Shown: positions 44,106 through 53,492, counted from the stretch's first letter. The stretch is 64,000 bases of DNA from JBPOFY01 sp049889815 (GCA_049889815.1 JBMHCR010000025.1:1-64000), one strand, 5' to 3'. Made by a program: numbers and translations. Notes: a model not told the origin generated them from the sequence alone.

Positions 44106-46412
44106 CTACGCTCTCGTTTTCATTTTCGGATCAACGATATCGCGTAAGACATCGCCGAGCACATTGTAGGCTATCACCGTCACAAAGATCATGAGCCCCG
44201 GAACCAACATCCACCAAAAGTTCATAAAGAACACGATCATGTTGCCTTGCGATTGTTTGAGCATCAAGCCCCACGAAGCCGACGGCTCAGAGATACCCAG
44301 CCCAAGGAACGAAAGTGCCGCCTCCATTAAGATATAACCAGGAATCGAAAGCGTGGCAGCGACCAGTAGATAACTCGCGATATTGGGAAGAATATGCTTC
44401 ACCATGATCGTTAGCACTGACTGCCCCATGCTTTCAGCAGCTATCACAAACGGACGATTACGAATGGAGAGTGACATACCTCGAATGATACGTGCCGTGC
44501 CAGCCCAACCAACAATAGACAAAATGATAACGATCACGGCGAAGACCTGCGCCGAAGAAAAATCGGGACTGATCAAAGCTGAACGCAAGGCGAGCAAAAG
44601 ATACAGTCCGGGGATCGACATCAACAACTCGACCACTCGCATCAGCACAAAATCGACGGTTCCACCGTAGTAGCCCGCCAATGACCCTACGATGAATCCG
44701 ATAACCATGGTAATCGATATACCGATCAACCCAATTGACAGAGAGACCTGCGAACCATGCAGCAAGCGACTAAAAATATCGCGCCCTGTATCATCCGATC
44801 CTAGAAGATAGATACGCGCCATTTCATCGTCCGTATCCAATTGGAACAAGCGGCGCTCCATGGGTATGAGACCCAACAATTTATAAGGTTCACCCTTGGC
44901 AAAGAAGCGAATGGGCACGGTCTCACCGGTTTCTGCATATTCTGCTGAACCAACAGCAGCACGATCATACAGTTTTGCGTGCAATCCGCCACCCTTGAAG
45001 GTGATGCCGGACGGTGGATGATACGGCTTTTCCAAGTTCTGCATATTGATCAAATAAGGAGAAAGAAAGGGCGCAAGTAGCGCACCTCCATACAATAGGC
45101 TCAAGGTAACAACGGCGATTGCACCCATCGGGCGACGCATCACCTGACCAAATAGATTCTTAGCCAAGCTTAGAATGATATAGCCAATCAAAGCGATGCA
45201 TCCAAACGCGAGTGCCGCCGCAACAGCGATACCAAGGTATTTCAAGATAAAGCCTATCACCGACAGCAACCCAGGTGCAAATGCCTCGAGGAGGATCTCT
45301 AGCAGAATAATGAAAACAATGCCCATCCAGATAAGCGTCATCTTGTTTCCGGTGAGTCCGGAACCGCTACCAGATGCTTCCACACGAATACGCGGATCCG
45401 CCCAAGCCAGCAAAATATCCGCAAGCAAGTTGCCCATCACAAGCATGACGACCCCCATCAAAACACCTGCCATTACAACGTATTGGTCCTCACGCACGAT
45501 CGCATCGTAGATCAACTGTCCGAGACCCGGATAGTTCATCACATTCTCAACAAGAAGTGCACCTGAAAGCAGCCCTGCGAAAGAATAGCCCATCGATGTA
45601 ATCAATGGGTTGATCGCATTGCGCAATACGTGCTTGAACATGATCACATTCTCGCGAATCCCCTTTGCGCGGGCAGTCGTTGCAAACTCGGCTTGCATGT
45701 AGTCGATGAAGTTCGCGCGCATCACGCGCATCATCCCGGCGACGCTCCCAATGCCCAAAACAATCGTCGGCAAAATCAGGTGATAGGCATAATCGACCAG
45801 CTGTAAGGCGAAGGGATAAAACTCGCTGGCCACCGAAGAGCGGCCACCCACGGGGAATATCCCGGTCACCGAAGCAAAGTACACAGCAAGGATTGCCAAG
45901 AAAAACTCCGGTATCGAAAGCGCCGCATAGGCAAGCAATGCTGCCAGCCTATCGAAAATTGAATCCTTATAAATTGCCGCTAACACTCCGAGCGGAATCG
46001 CAATCATCCACGCAAAGATGATCGACGTCAGTGAAAGGATGAATGTAGCAGGCACCCTCTGCGAAAGCAGCTCCGTGACTTTCACTTTGTAGCCAAAAGA
46101 CTCACCCAGATAAGGCGCGCCAAAGTGAATACCCTTATCCTCATCGCCAACCCATGGGCCGTATTTGATCGGCGATACATTCGCGAGCCAGTGCCCGTAG
46201 CGCACATACCAACGGGTCGGGTTCCCTTCGGCATCGACGAGGCCTAGCTGACGTTCCTGCTGCTCGATGACCTCAGGTGCGATGTCCTTAGCTGCGCGTG
46301 ACTGTGTGAGGAAATCACCAGGCGATACATACATCAAAATCGACACCAGCATACTCACTCCGAATAGGAGCGGGATCATGGCTAGCAGGCGTCTGAAGAT
46401 AAAACTCAGCAT
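44106..46412 (-). CDS. Fused DppB-DppC-type ABC transporter permease
   Basis: The 768-residue protein holds both permeases of a peptide/nickel importer in one chain. Residues 1-340 are DppB-like: MLSFIFRRLLAMIPLLFGVSM start, then the EAA motif at EFATTARAKGIRENVI, followed by KHVLRNAINPLITSMG. After an additional segment of three or so helices (about 355-440) comes a DppC-like half from about 445 with LLGSDDTGRDIFSRLLHGSQ, the EAA motif at FVIAAESMGQSVLTIM and KHILPNIASYLLV, ending VLGDVLRDIVDPK. The junction is gap-free: one frame, no internal stop. Fused permeases of this kind are unusual. The substrate-binding protein gene precedes it; no ATPase gene is nearby. Confidence 0.92.
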   Translation of the reverse strand: MLSFIFRRLLAMIPLLFGVSMLVSILMYVSPGDFLTQSRAAKDIAPEVIEQQERQLGLVDAEGNPTRWYVRYGHWLANVSPIKYGPWVGDEDKGIHFGAPYLGESFGYKVKVTELLSQRVPATFILSLTSIIFAWMIAIPLGVLAAIYKDSIFDRLAALLAYAALSIPEFFLAILAVYFASVTGIFPVGGRSSVASEFYPFALQLVDYAYHLILPTIVLGIGSVAGMMRVMRANFIDYMQAEFATTARAKGIRENVIMFKHVLRNAINPLITSMGYSFAGLLSGALLVENVMNYPGLGQLIYDAIVREDQYVVMAGVLMGVVMLVMGNLLADILLAWADPRIRVEASGSGSGLTGNKMTLIWMGIVFIILLEILLEAFAPGLLSVIGFILKYLGIAVAAALAFGCIALIGYIILSLAKNLFGQVMRRPMGAIAVVTLSLLYGGALLAPFLSPYLINMQNLEKPYHPPSGITFKGGGLHAKLYDRAAVGSAEYAETGETVPIRFFAKGEPYKLLGLIPMERRLFQLDTDDEMARIYLLGSDDTGRDIFSRLLHGSQVSLSIGLIGISITMVIGFIVGSLAGYYGGTVDFVLMRVVELLMSIPGLYLLLALRSALISPDFSSAQVFAVIVIILSIVGWAGTARIIRGMSLSIRNRPFVIAAESMGQSVLTIMVKHILPNIASYLLVAATLSIPGYILMEAALSFLGLGISEPSASWGLMLKQSQGNMIVFFMNFWWMLVPGLMIFVTVIAYNVLGDVLRDIVDPKMKTRA

Positions 46413-46415
46413 GGT

Positions 46416-48257
46416 TTAAACATCCGGCTCATCGGTCCAAATTTCATCGACATTCCAAAACAAGGAACCGGTCGGCGGGATAAATATGTTCTTCCACTTG
46501 TTCTTCACACCGACGTATCCGTATGCGCTGAAGATGTATAACATCGGAAGCTCTTCTGACAGAATCGCCTGAATTTCATGCACATTAGTAATGCGCTTCT
46601 CCATATCGAGGGTGCTTTCCTGCTCGAGAAAGAGCTGATCGATCCGAGCTTCCCACTCAGTCGCTGGCTCGGGCTGCTCTGGATACCATTGGTGGTAAAT
46701 ACCGCTACTTAACAGGAGCGCTTTGCTGCCACCCGGATCATAGCCAGCACTCGACGAGCCCCATGATAGAAAGGTTATATCATAATCGAAAGTTTCATCG
46801 GTCTTCGCCAAAAGGGTCACAAAGTCGACTTTCGCGAGCTTCACGGTCATCCCCAATTTCTTCATGTTCTCTACAAAGGTAACTGCGATACTATCAGCAG
46901 AGGCCACACCATCAACTGCTAGCAGCTCAAACTCTACATGAATACCCTCACTATCCACAAGCAGGCCTTCTTCATTCAATTTAAATCCTGCCTTCTTAAG
47001 TATCTCAAGGGCCCGATCCGGATCATAATCATAAGTCGGCACATTGGGATTGTGCCAAACTCCACGAGATGAAGGGATGAAACTATTCAAAGGCTCGCCC
47101 TTACCAAAAAGCAACGCATCGATGATTCCCTTGCGATTGAAACCCGTCTGCACGGCTTGTCGGAAACGCTTATCCGTAAACCAGCGCAGCTTGTGCGGTT
47201 CCAAATACGGCTCACCCGCTTCATTCGAGCCCGGATGCTGATTGAACCAAAAGAAGCTTATCGAAGTGGACAACCCTTTCTCATGAATCGTAAATCCATA
47301 AGTATCTTCGCCCTTCTGGACCCAATCGAGGTCGGACGCCGCAACACCAGTTGCATCACTCTGCCCCGTCGCAAAGTGCACCATTTCGGTGTTCGACTCG
47401 GCGACAAACTTATAGATCAAATAATCAATATAGGGAAGCCGTTTACCCTCTTTATCCATACGCCAAAAATGAGGATTCGGTGTAAGGACGAGGCGCTCAC
47501 CCGGGCGATAGGAATTTAAAACAAAGGGCCCAAGGCTGACAATCTCCTCGGGCGCCTTGATACCTGTCTGCGTCGACCATTGCTTAAAGAATGTTCGGTC
47601 CTCGTAGGAAGCACCCAACTTATGTTTCGGAAGAATATAAACATCCTCCATTGAAAGTAAAAATGGCGCAAAGACGGTCGGAAGGCTCACTTCAAAGGTA
47701 TGCTCATCAATCGCACGGTAATCAGGTTTCTCACCATTGACTTTCATCTCTTCATAGTAACGAGATGGAAAGATCGGCCTTAATTTGCCACTCTCCTCGT
47801 CCAATTCATCCGCAAAAATCACGTCAAAAGTGAACTCAACATCGGCGGATGTGAACGGAGCACCATCGCTCCATTTTATACCGCGACGAAGATGGAAGGT
47901 GAAGGTCTTACTGTCTTCGCTGACATCCCACGACTTCGCCAGATACGGAACGACCCCTTCAACTCGTGGACTGTATTTTACAAGTGGTGCGGAATATTTC
48001 GCCTGTATCACACGGGTGGGCAAATTTCCTGGAACTAGATAATTAAAGGTCTTTGGAGGAGACGTTTCGTTGATGATAAAGAGGCCACCATACTGTCCTG
48101 GCTCACACTCGGCAATGACTGCATCCTCTGGTATCGGAAAGTCTCCACGATAAACCTCTGGCTTCTCACCACACGCCGAAAAAAGCACCAGACTCAGAAC
48201 AATGAGAGTGGATGCATACAGACGGCTGACCGAGTCCTTGCGTGAGCGTTTTGGCAT
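46416..48257 (-). CDS. Peptide-type ABC transporter substrate-binding lipoprotein (SBP family 5)
   Basis: The 613-residue protein has a lipoprotein signal with lipobox FSAC (Cys29). It has the family 5 extracellular solute-binding fold: KYSPRVEGVVPYLAKSWDVS, TFTFHLRRGIKWSDGAPF, VEFTFDVIF, GPFVLNSYRPGERLVLTPNP, FRQAVQTGFNRKGIIDALLFG, and DPDRALEILKKAGF near the C-terminal half. Such proteins bind oligopeptides, nickel-chelates or oligosaccharides. It starts the transcription unit and is followed 3 bp later by the fused permease gene, which makes it the cognate binding protein. ATP-binding subunits must be encoded elsewhere. Confidence 0.93.
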   Translation of the reverse strand: MPKRSRKDSVSRLYASTLIVLSLVLFSACGEKPEVYRGDFPIPEDAVIAECEPGQYGGLFIINETSPPKTFNYLVPGNLPTRVIQAKYSAPLVKYSPRVEGVVPYLAKSWDVSEDSKTFTFHLRRGIKWSDGAPFTSADVEFTFDVIFADELDEESGKLRPIFPSRYYEEMKVNGEKPDYRAIDEHTFEVSLPTVFAPFLLSMEDVYILPKHKLGASYEDRTFFKQWSTQTGIKAPEEIVSLGPFVLNSYRPGERLVLTPNPHFWRMDKEGKRLPYIDYLIYKFVAESNTEMVHFATGQSDATGVAASDLDWVQKGEDTYGFTIHEKGLSTSISFFWFNQHPGSNEAGEPYLEPHKLRWFTDKRFRQAVQTGFNRKGIIDALLFGKGEPLNSFIPSSRGVWHNPNVPTYDYDPDRALEILKKAGFKLNEEGLLVDSEGIHVEFELLAVDGVASADSIAVTFVENMKKLGMTVKLAKVDFVTLLAKTDETFDYDITFLSWGSSSAGYDPGGSKALLLSSGIYHQWYPEQPEPATEWEARIDQLFLEQESTLDMEKRITNVHEIQAILSEELPMLYIFSAYGYVGVKNKWKNIFIPPTGSLFWNVDEIWTDEPDV

Positions 48258-48317
48258 GAAAACACTTACGAAACAACCGTACCCGCTTTGTTCAACTTAA
48301 ATTAACGAATCGAGAGC

Positions 48318-49895
48318 TCACTGACGCAGGCCTTCGACGACAAACTGGCGCTTCCCCTTCCAGACACCGAGCTTCACAATCAGCCGGTGTGTAGACGACT
48401 GGCTCAAGCAGGCTAGTTCTGCCTGCAAATCGTCGCCGGGGGCATAGGCTCCCCAAACCGCATCGCCAATCTCCAGAGTAAGCGGGCGCATTTTTAGGAT
48501 CTTTGCATCCACCTTGTAGAGCTTGCCCATGTAGGGCCCGAGATCCGCGTCGCCTATCTCGGATAAAAAGGCGCCATCTTCAAATTCAACCGATGGGTCG
48601 GTCATGTAGCCGAGGGGCATTTCAAAGTCAGGCGCGTCATCGCCAGCGCTGGGGTTCTCAAGATCGACGAAAACACCCGACTCCCCAGAGCTCACTTTGA
48701 AGCGGGCATACACCGGCAAGTGGTCGGTCACACCGCCGCCCGCATTACCGGCAAAACTCCATTCCAGAGGACGACCCAAGGTATCGATATTGAATCCGGG
48801 CATGAGCAATTTATCAAAGCTGCCGTCAACGTATTGGATACCACTTTCGTCGTAGAGTCCTCGAGTAATGAGTAGGTGCATAAGCGTGCCACGACGGCCT
48901 CGCCAGACTTCCGTATAGCGCTCTTCAGGCGGCAACTCAAACCATAGGTTGTAAAGGTCCACTCCGTCCATAGCACGAATCGCGAGCTCATCACCTTGTG
49001 AACCCAACACATTGTTGATACCCGTAGTGATTTCGGGAAACAGAAGCGAATGATTGTAGTGTGAATTTAGATCGCCCCCTATAATGATGTCCGCATGTGG
49101 ATCTTCTGCGAGGCGCGCATCGATCAACTTGCGAAGGATCGTGGCATTCTGCACACGGATAGGTTCACGTTTCGGATTCGATGCGCCCGACTTCCAGTGA
49201 TTTGAATACACCCAAAGTGAATTGCCAGCGACATCGAGTTGCACCTCAAGGATATCCCGCGCCTGTTCAAGCTCGTGTGCCTCCGAGCTAGTGATTGGGA
49301 ATTTTGAGAAAACTGCATTCGCATGGGCAATGCCGGAGTCCATGCCTTTCGAAGGAACTGTCACCACATGATAACCGTCGACGCCAGCATCTGCCATGGC
49401 TTTCAGCAACCAAGCTTGCGAAGGAATACCTTTGTAGACCGATCGCCAGCCATCACCGAGCATATCCTCGACCGTTGTGTGACGATACTCCGCAAGAAAG
49501 GCATCGAAGTCATCGACGCTAGTCCTCGGAGTAAAGTCCGCCTCAAATTCCTGAAACAAAATCACCTCGGGCCCCGCGCCATCATTGAAATACTGTAAAA
49601 CCTCTGTGTGGTTTTGTAGCTTCGTGAGCAGCTTTGTTCGCGTGTAAGTGAACGGATCACTGCGCTCATCTTGCTGGTAGTCTTCAAACATCGCTACCCC
49701 ATCAACATCGAAGAGATTTTCGACGTTGTAGGCGACCACAGTGAATTCCATACCCTGATCCCAACCTAGCCCATCGACCGTGGCACCACCAAAGAGAGGT
49801 AGTAGCGCGATACCGAATAAAACGCTCAAGCGTCTCTTAAATGATAGGAGATCGAGAGTAGGATTATGAGTAAGCCTATTGATTAGGGAAGCCAT
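48318..49895 (-). CDS. Secreted endonuclease/exonuclease/phosphatase-family protein
   Basis: The 525-residue protein has a long N-terminus with a signal-type helix (about residues 23-38, VLFGIALLPLFGGATV). The EEP-domain marks are VVAYNVENLFDVDG, VILFQEFEADF (metal Glu), VYSNHWKSG, IIIGGDLNSHYN and the C-terminal VTDHLPVYA (Asp-His). The last about 120 residues form an extra acidic domain. EEP enzymes are Mg-dependent phosphodiesterases acting on nucleic acids, lipids or phosphorylated sugars; the substrate is not readable. It overlaps menB by 13 nt at its start, so it is co-transcribed with menB. An extracellular nuclease or phosphatase role is inferred from the signal. Confidence 0.88.
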   Translation of the reverse strand: MASLINRLTHNPTLDLLSFKRRLSVLFGIALLPLFGGATVDGLGWDQGMEFTVVAYNVENLFDVDGVAMFEDYQQDERSDPFTYTRTKLLTKLQNHTEVLQYFNDGAGPEVILFQEFEADFTPRTSVDDFDAFLAEYRHTTVEDMLGDGWRSVYKGIPSQAWLLKAMADAGVDGYHVVTVPSKGMDSGIAHANAVFSKFPITSSEAHELEQARDILEVQLDVAGNSLWVYSNHWKSGASNPKREPIRVQNATILRKLIDARLAEDPHADIIIGGDLNSHYNHSLLFPEITTGINNVLGSQGDELAIRAMDGVDLYNLWFELPPEERYTEVWRGRRGTLMHLLITRGLYDESGIQYVDGSFDKLLMPGFNIDTLGRPLEWSFAGNAGGGVTDHLPVYARFKVSSGESGVFVDLENPSAGDDAPDFEMPLGYMTDPSVEFEDGAFLSEIGDADLGPYMGKLYKVDAKILKMRPLTLEIGDAVWGAYAPGDDLQAELACLSQSSTHRLIVKLGVWKGKRQFVVEGLRQ

Positions 49896-50716
49896 GGATA
49901 TTTCTCATACTCGGGTGGGCGTTTTTCGTTCCAAGCTTTTCTACCCTCTTCACCTTCTTCGGTAAGGTAATAAAGCAGAGTAGCATTGCCGGCGAGCTCT
50001 TGGAGGCCTTGCTGACCGTCGACGTCTGCATTGAAAGCGGCTTTCAGGCAACGAATGGATAACGGGCTATGTTGTAAAATCTCACGCGCCCACTGCACGC
50101 CTTCGGCTTCCAGCTCCTCATAGGGGACGACCTTGTTCACCAAGCCCATGTCGAGTGCTTCCTGCGCATTGTATTGACGACACAAATACCAAATTTCGCG
50201 GGCTTTCTTTTGCCCAACGATACGTGCCAAATAACTGGAACCGAAACCACCGTCGAAGCTGCCTACCTTCGGACCCGTTTGCCCGAAGACCGCGTTGTCC
50301 GCAGCAATAGTAAGGTCGCACACCACATGTAGAACCTGCCCACCGCCAATTGCATAACCAGCTACGAGCGCGATCACAACCTTGGGCATCGAGCGAATCA
50401 TTTTTTGTAGATCGAGAACATTCAAACGGGGCACACCATCCTTACCGACATAGCCACCCTTTTTGTGGCCGCGAATCCTCTGATCACCGCCCGAACAAAA
50501 TGCAAATTTTCCATCCGTCTGTGGATTGAACCCCGTCAACAAGACCACACCGATCGAGGTGTCTTCACGTGCATCGGAGAATGCGGCAATCATTTCAGCA
50601 ACCGTATCCGGAGTGAAGGCATTGCGACGATGCGGACGATTGATCGTCACCTTCGCGATGCCATCGCATTTCTCATAAATGATCTCTTCGAAATCGCCGA
50701 CTTTGTGCCAATTCAT
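49883..50716 (-). CDS. menB: 1,4-dihydroxy-2-naphthoyl-CoA synthase
   Basis: The 277-residue crotonase-fold enzyme closes the naphthoquinol ring in menaquinone synthesis. Marks are TINRPHRRNAFTPDTV, FCSGGDQRIRGHKKGGYVG (MenB-specific, with the conserved SGGDQ), ALVAGYAIGGGQVLHVVCDLTIA (oxyanion hole), GQTGPKVGSFDGGFGSSYLARIVGQKKAREIWYL and the C-terminal EKRPPEYEKYPWLP, near-invariant among MenB proteins. It indicates that the organism uses menaquinone by the classical pathway. The rest of the men genes are not in the window. A downstream endonuclease/exonuclease/phosphatase family gene overlaps the stop codon. Confidence 0.97.
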   Translation of the reverse strand: MNWHKVGDFEEIIYEKCDGIAKVTINRPHRRNAFTPDTVAEMIAAFSDAREDTSIGVVLLTGFNPQTDGKFAFCSGGDQRIRGHKKGGYVGKDGVPRLNVLDLQKMIRSMPKVVIALVAGYAIGGGQVLHVVCDLTIAADNAVFGQTGPKVGSFDGGFGSSYLARIVGQKKAREIWYLCRQYNAQEALDMGLVNKVVPYEELEAEGVQWAREILQHSPLSIRCLKAAFNADVDGQQGLQELAGNATLLYYLTEEGEEGRKAWNEKRPPEYEKYPWLP

Positions 50717-50754
50717 AACGAAAGAGTAAGGCGCATTCTTCGGCTAAAAGCAAT

Positions 50755-50766
50755 GCTACGCGTAGC
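50755..50766. promoter_or_regulatory. 12-bp perfect palindrome in the menB/isomerase divergent gap
   Basis: GCTACGCGTAGC is a perfect palindrome 38 bp upstream of menB, in a 289-bp region between divergent genes. It could be an operator or a stub of a hairpin. I cannot name the regulator. The rest of the gap (50767-51005) is AT-rich near 50920 and contains no gene. Confidence 0.35.
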
Positions 50767-51005
50767 TTTCTATTTGTAACCTTTTCGCCTCAGGTCGAAA
50801 CAGGCTCGATCCTTCAAGCTACTTTAGGGACCAACGCCCCTTAAACACAGCAATGACTTTCTACAACCGCTGCCTGCTTCACCCTGTAAGCTAAGCAGCA
50901 AGCGATTATAAATAAATCTCATCGCATTTTCACCCCTGACGATTTTTGCACATTTTCCTCTTTCTCGATTGCCAGCTCAGCGCAAATTTGCCTGCCTATA
51001 CATCT

Positions 51006-52040
51006 ATGAGTCGTAAAGTTACCCTGTTTACCGGCCAATGGGCTGATCTCCCTCTAGTTGAACTACTCCCGCTTGTTAAAAAGATGGGCTACGAAGGCGT
51101 TGAACTCGCCTGTTGGGGTGACCATTTTGAAGTGGATCGCGCGCTCAACGAAGATGGCTACCTTGCTGATATTTGGTCAAAACTTAAGGACAACGGTCTA
51201 ACCTGCTATGCAATTTCCAGCCACCTCGTCGGTCAAGCGATCTGCGACAACATCGATGAGCGCCACCAGGCGATCCTCTCTCCTGAAATCTGGGGTGACG
51301 GCGATCCGGAAGGTGTGCGTCAACGCGCTGCCGAGGAAATGAAGAATACCGCCCGCGCGGCACGTAAATTCTTCGATGCTCGTCCCGACGAGTCCGTACT
51401 TCCGGCAGTCGTCAACGGCTTCACTGGTTCCTCCATCTGGCACGCGCTCTATGCTTTCCCGCCGACCTCTCAAGAATATCTAGAAAAAGGATACCTCGAC
51501 TTCGCAACGCGTTGGACACCGATTCTAGATATATTTGAAGAAGTCGATGTGAATTTCGCGCTCGAAGTGCACCCGACCGAGATCGCATTCGACATTGCGT
51601 CCGCAGAGCGCGCGATCGATGCCGTCAAGGGCCACAAGCGTTTCGGTTTCAACTACGACCCAAGTCACCTCGGCTATCAGGGCGTCGACTATGTCAAGTT
51701 CATCCGTCAGTTCTCCGACCGTATTTTCCACGTACACATGAAGGATGTCTGGTGGGGTCACGGTGACGGCACCGCTGGCGTCTTCGGTGGTCACACCGAC
51801 TTCACGGATCCACGCCGCTACTGGGACTTCCGTTCCCTCGGTCACGGCGACATCCAATTTGAAGACATCATCGTCGCGCTCAACGATATCGGCTACGCCG
51901 GCCCACTCTCAGTCGAATGGGAAGACGGCCGCATGGACCGCGTCCATGGTGGCACCGAAGCCGCTTCCTTCGTCAAGAAGGTCGACTTCAAGCCCAACGC
52001 CATGGCCTTCGACGCCGCCTTTGATAAAGACAACCAGTAG
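51006..52040 (+). CDS. Sugar phosphate isomerase/epimerase-family TIM barrel
   Basis: The ATG at 51006 gives 344 residues; the frame extends 20 codons further to a TTG at 50946 without homology. It is a xylose-isomerase-like (AP-endonuclease family 2) TIM barrel. Metal-binding residues lie in NFALEVHPTEI (Glu), FNYDPSHL (Asp, His), RIFHVHMKD (His) and LSVEWEDGRMD (Glu). The N-terminus VTLFTGQWADLPLVELLPL and the motif YEGVELACWGDHFEVD are typical of a group found with Gfo/Idh oxidoreductases in sugar or polyol catabolism. The next gene, a Gfo/Idh/MocA oxidoreductase 66 bp downstream, supports this. The substrate (keto-sugar, inositol-type or glycoside) is unknown. Confidence 0.9.
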   Translation: MSRKVTLFTGQWADLPLVELLPLVKKMGYEGVELACWGDHFEVDRALNEDGYLADIWSKLKDNGLTCYAISSHLVGQAICDNIDERHQAILSPEIWGDGDPEGVRQRAAEEMKNTARAARKFFDARPDESVLPAVVNGFTGSSIWHALYAFPPTSQEYLEKGYLDFATRWTPILDIFEEVDVNFALEVHPTEIAFDIASAERAIDAVKGHKRFGFNYDPSHLGYQGVDYVKFIRQFSDRIFHVHMKDVWWGHGDGTAGVFGGHTDFTDPRRYWDFRSLGHGDIQFEDIIVALNDIGYAGPLSVEWEDGRMDRVHGGTEAASFVKKVDFKPNAMAFDAAFDKDNQ

Positions 52041-52042
52041 TC

Positions 52043-52098
52043 CTCTCTATCCACTGCTCACTGTCCTCTATACACTACCCACTATCAACTATCCACTT
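52043..52098. repeat. Period-7 degenerate tandem repeat (copy 2)
   Basis: Eight successive 7-mers in exact register have the shape NNNACTN: CTCTCTA, TCCACTG, CTCACTG, TCCTCTA, TACACTA, CCCACTA, TCAACTA, TCCACTT. They fill almost the whole 66-bp gap between the isomerase stop and the oxidoreductase start (8 nt left before the ATG). This is the longest copy in the window. Confidence 0.75.
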
Positions 52099-52106
52099 TC
52101 GAAAAA

Positions 52107-53264
52107 ATGCCTCTAACACGTAAAATCCGCATGGGTATGGTCGGCGGCGGTCAAGGTGCCTTCATTGGTGCCGTTCACCGTATCGCCGCTCAAATCGACA
52201 GCCAAATCGAACTCGTCTGCGGCGCCTTCAGTTCCGATGCCGAACGCGCCATCGCCTCCGGCAAGGAGCTGTTCCTGCCCGAGGCGCGCTGCTACCCAGA
52301 CTTCAATACCATGATGACCGAAGAAGCCAAGCTGCCCGAAGGTGAGCGTATGGACTTCGTCGCCATCGTGACTCCCAACCACGTGCACTTCCCTGCTGCC
52401 AGGGCCGCACTCGAAGCCGGCTTCCACGTGCTCTCAGATAAGCCCGCCACCCTCAACAAAGCAGAAGCCGTCGAGCTTGCTGAGATCGTCGAAGCCACCG
52501 GGTTGAAATACGGACTGACGCACAACTACACCGGCTATCCGATGGTCAAACAAGCCAAGGAAATGATCGCCAGCGGCGAGGTCGGCAAGATACGCAAGAT
52601 CGTGGTCGAGTACCCACAGGGCTGGCTCGCCACACCACTCGAACAAACCGGACAAAAGCAAGCCGCATGGCGCACCGATCCGAAACGCTCGGGCGCAGCC
52701 GGCTGCATCGGTGACATCGGCACCCACGCCGAAAATCTTGCCGAATACATGACCGGTTTGCAGATCGATGAGCTCGCAGCCGACCTCACCACTTTTGTCG
52801 ACGGCCGACTCCTCGACGACGATGGCAACATCCTGCTCCGCTTCGAAGGTGGCGCAAAGGGCGTGCTGCACGCCTCACAAATTTCAGTCGGCGAAGAGAA
52901 CTCACTCAACATCCGCATCTACGGGGAAACCGGCGGCTTTGAATGGCACCAGATGGAGCCCAACACCCTGCTCGTGCATCGCCTCGATCAACCGACTCAA
53001 ATCTACCGCAGCGGCAACGGCTACCTCGGCGAAGCCGCAAGCGCACACACCCGTATCCCAGCTGGTCACCCCGAAGGCTACCTCGAAGCCTTTGCCAATA
53101 TTTACCGCAACTTCGTAGCCCACATCGCCGCCGACCTCGCAGGCGACGAAGCACCCGCCACCGCCACCGACTACCCAACCATCCAAGACGGCGTCCGCGG
53201 CATGGCCTTCATCGAAGCAGTCGTCAAAAGCTCCGGCAACAATGCCGCCTGGACGAAACTATAG
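52107..53264 (+). CDS. Gfo/Idh/MocA-family oxidoreductase (sugar dehydrogenase)
   Basis: The 385-residue protein has a Rossmann start (GMVGGGQGAFIGAVHRIAA), with GGGxGxxIG instead of the usual GxGxxG, the catalytic-type DKPATLNKAEAVELAE (Asp-Lys-Pro where many have Glu-Lys-Pro), the metal-free active-site region LTHNYTGYPM, and GDIGTHAENLAEYMTGL (Asp and His). The C-terminal region with GVLHASQISVGEEN is typical of the branch acting on glycosides and keto-sugars. It follows the isomerase gene at 66 bp and is likely co-transcribed. The ATG has only AAAAA upstream. The product and substrate of the pair remain unknown. Confidence 0.92.
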   Translation: MPLTRKIRMGMVGGGQGAFIGAVHRIAAQIDSQIELVCGAFSSDAERAIASGKELFLPEARCYPDFNTMMTEEAKLPEGERMDFVAIVTPNHVHFPAARAALEAGFHVLSDKPATLNKAEAVELAEIVEATGLKYGLTHNYTGYPMVKQAKEMIASGEVGKIRKIVVEYPQGWLATPLEQTGQKQAAWRTDPKRSGAAGCIGDIGTHAENLAEYMTGLQIDELAADLTTFVDGRLLDDDGNILLRFEGGAKGVLHASQISVGEENSLNIRIYGETGGFEWHQMEPNTLLVHRLDQPTQIYRSGNGYLGEAASAHTRIPAGHPEGYLEAFANIYRNFVAHIAADLAGDEAPATATDYPTIQDGVRGMAFIEAVVKSSGNNAAWTKL

Positions 53265-53324
53265 GTCTTAATCCTAATCATAATCTCCTGACCTGAGCGA
53301 GTCGAAGGTTACTCTTAGTCCAAA

Positions 53325-53352
53325 GGGCGCATGCAGATGCGCCCTCTTTCTT
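53325..53352 (+). terminator. Intrinsic terminator after the oxidoreductase gene
   Basis: GGGCGCAT (53325-53332) pairs with ATGCGCCC (53337-53344) around a GCAG tetraloop, followed by a T-rich tail (TCTTTCTTT). It lies 61 nt after the stop codon and ends the isomerase-oxidoreductase unit. Confidence 0.85.
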
Positions 53353-53364
53353 TGGAATAATTTA

Positions 53365-53409
53365 AGCCACGGATGAACGTGGATCTACGCGGATGCATCA
53401 GCCGTGGCT
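53365..53409. repeat. Period-10 repeat capped by an 8-bp inverted repeat
   Basis: Outer arms AGCCACGG (53365-53372) and CCGTGGCT (53402-53409) are perfectly complementary. Between them lie units in 10-bp register that start GGAT (GGATGAACGT, GGATCTACGC, GGATGCATCA at 53371-53400). This combines both a hairpin and the period-10 feature seen elsewhere in the window. Confidence 0.65.
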
Positions 53410-53492
53410 CCAAAACAACAGACAAAACAGAGCTTCACCATCGCCATTAAACTTTAACCCGATCTGATGGATCGGATGGCCAAGGTAGTATG

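Noticed and set aside
43801..44169. Plus-strand ORFs within the SNF2 helicase gene
   Set aside because: They are antisense shadows of the SWIM region and of the end of the permease gene.
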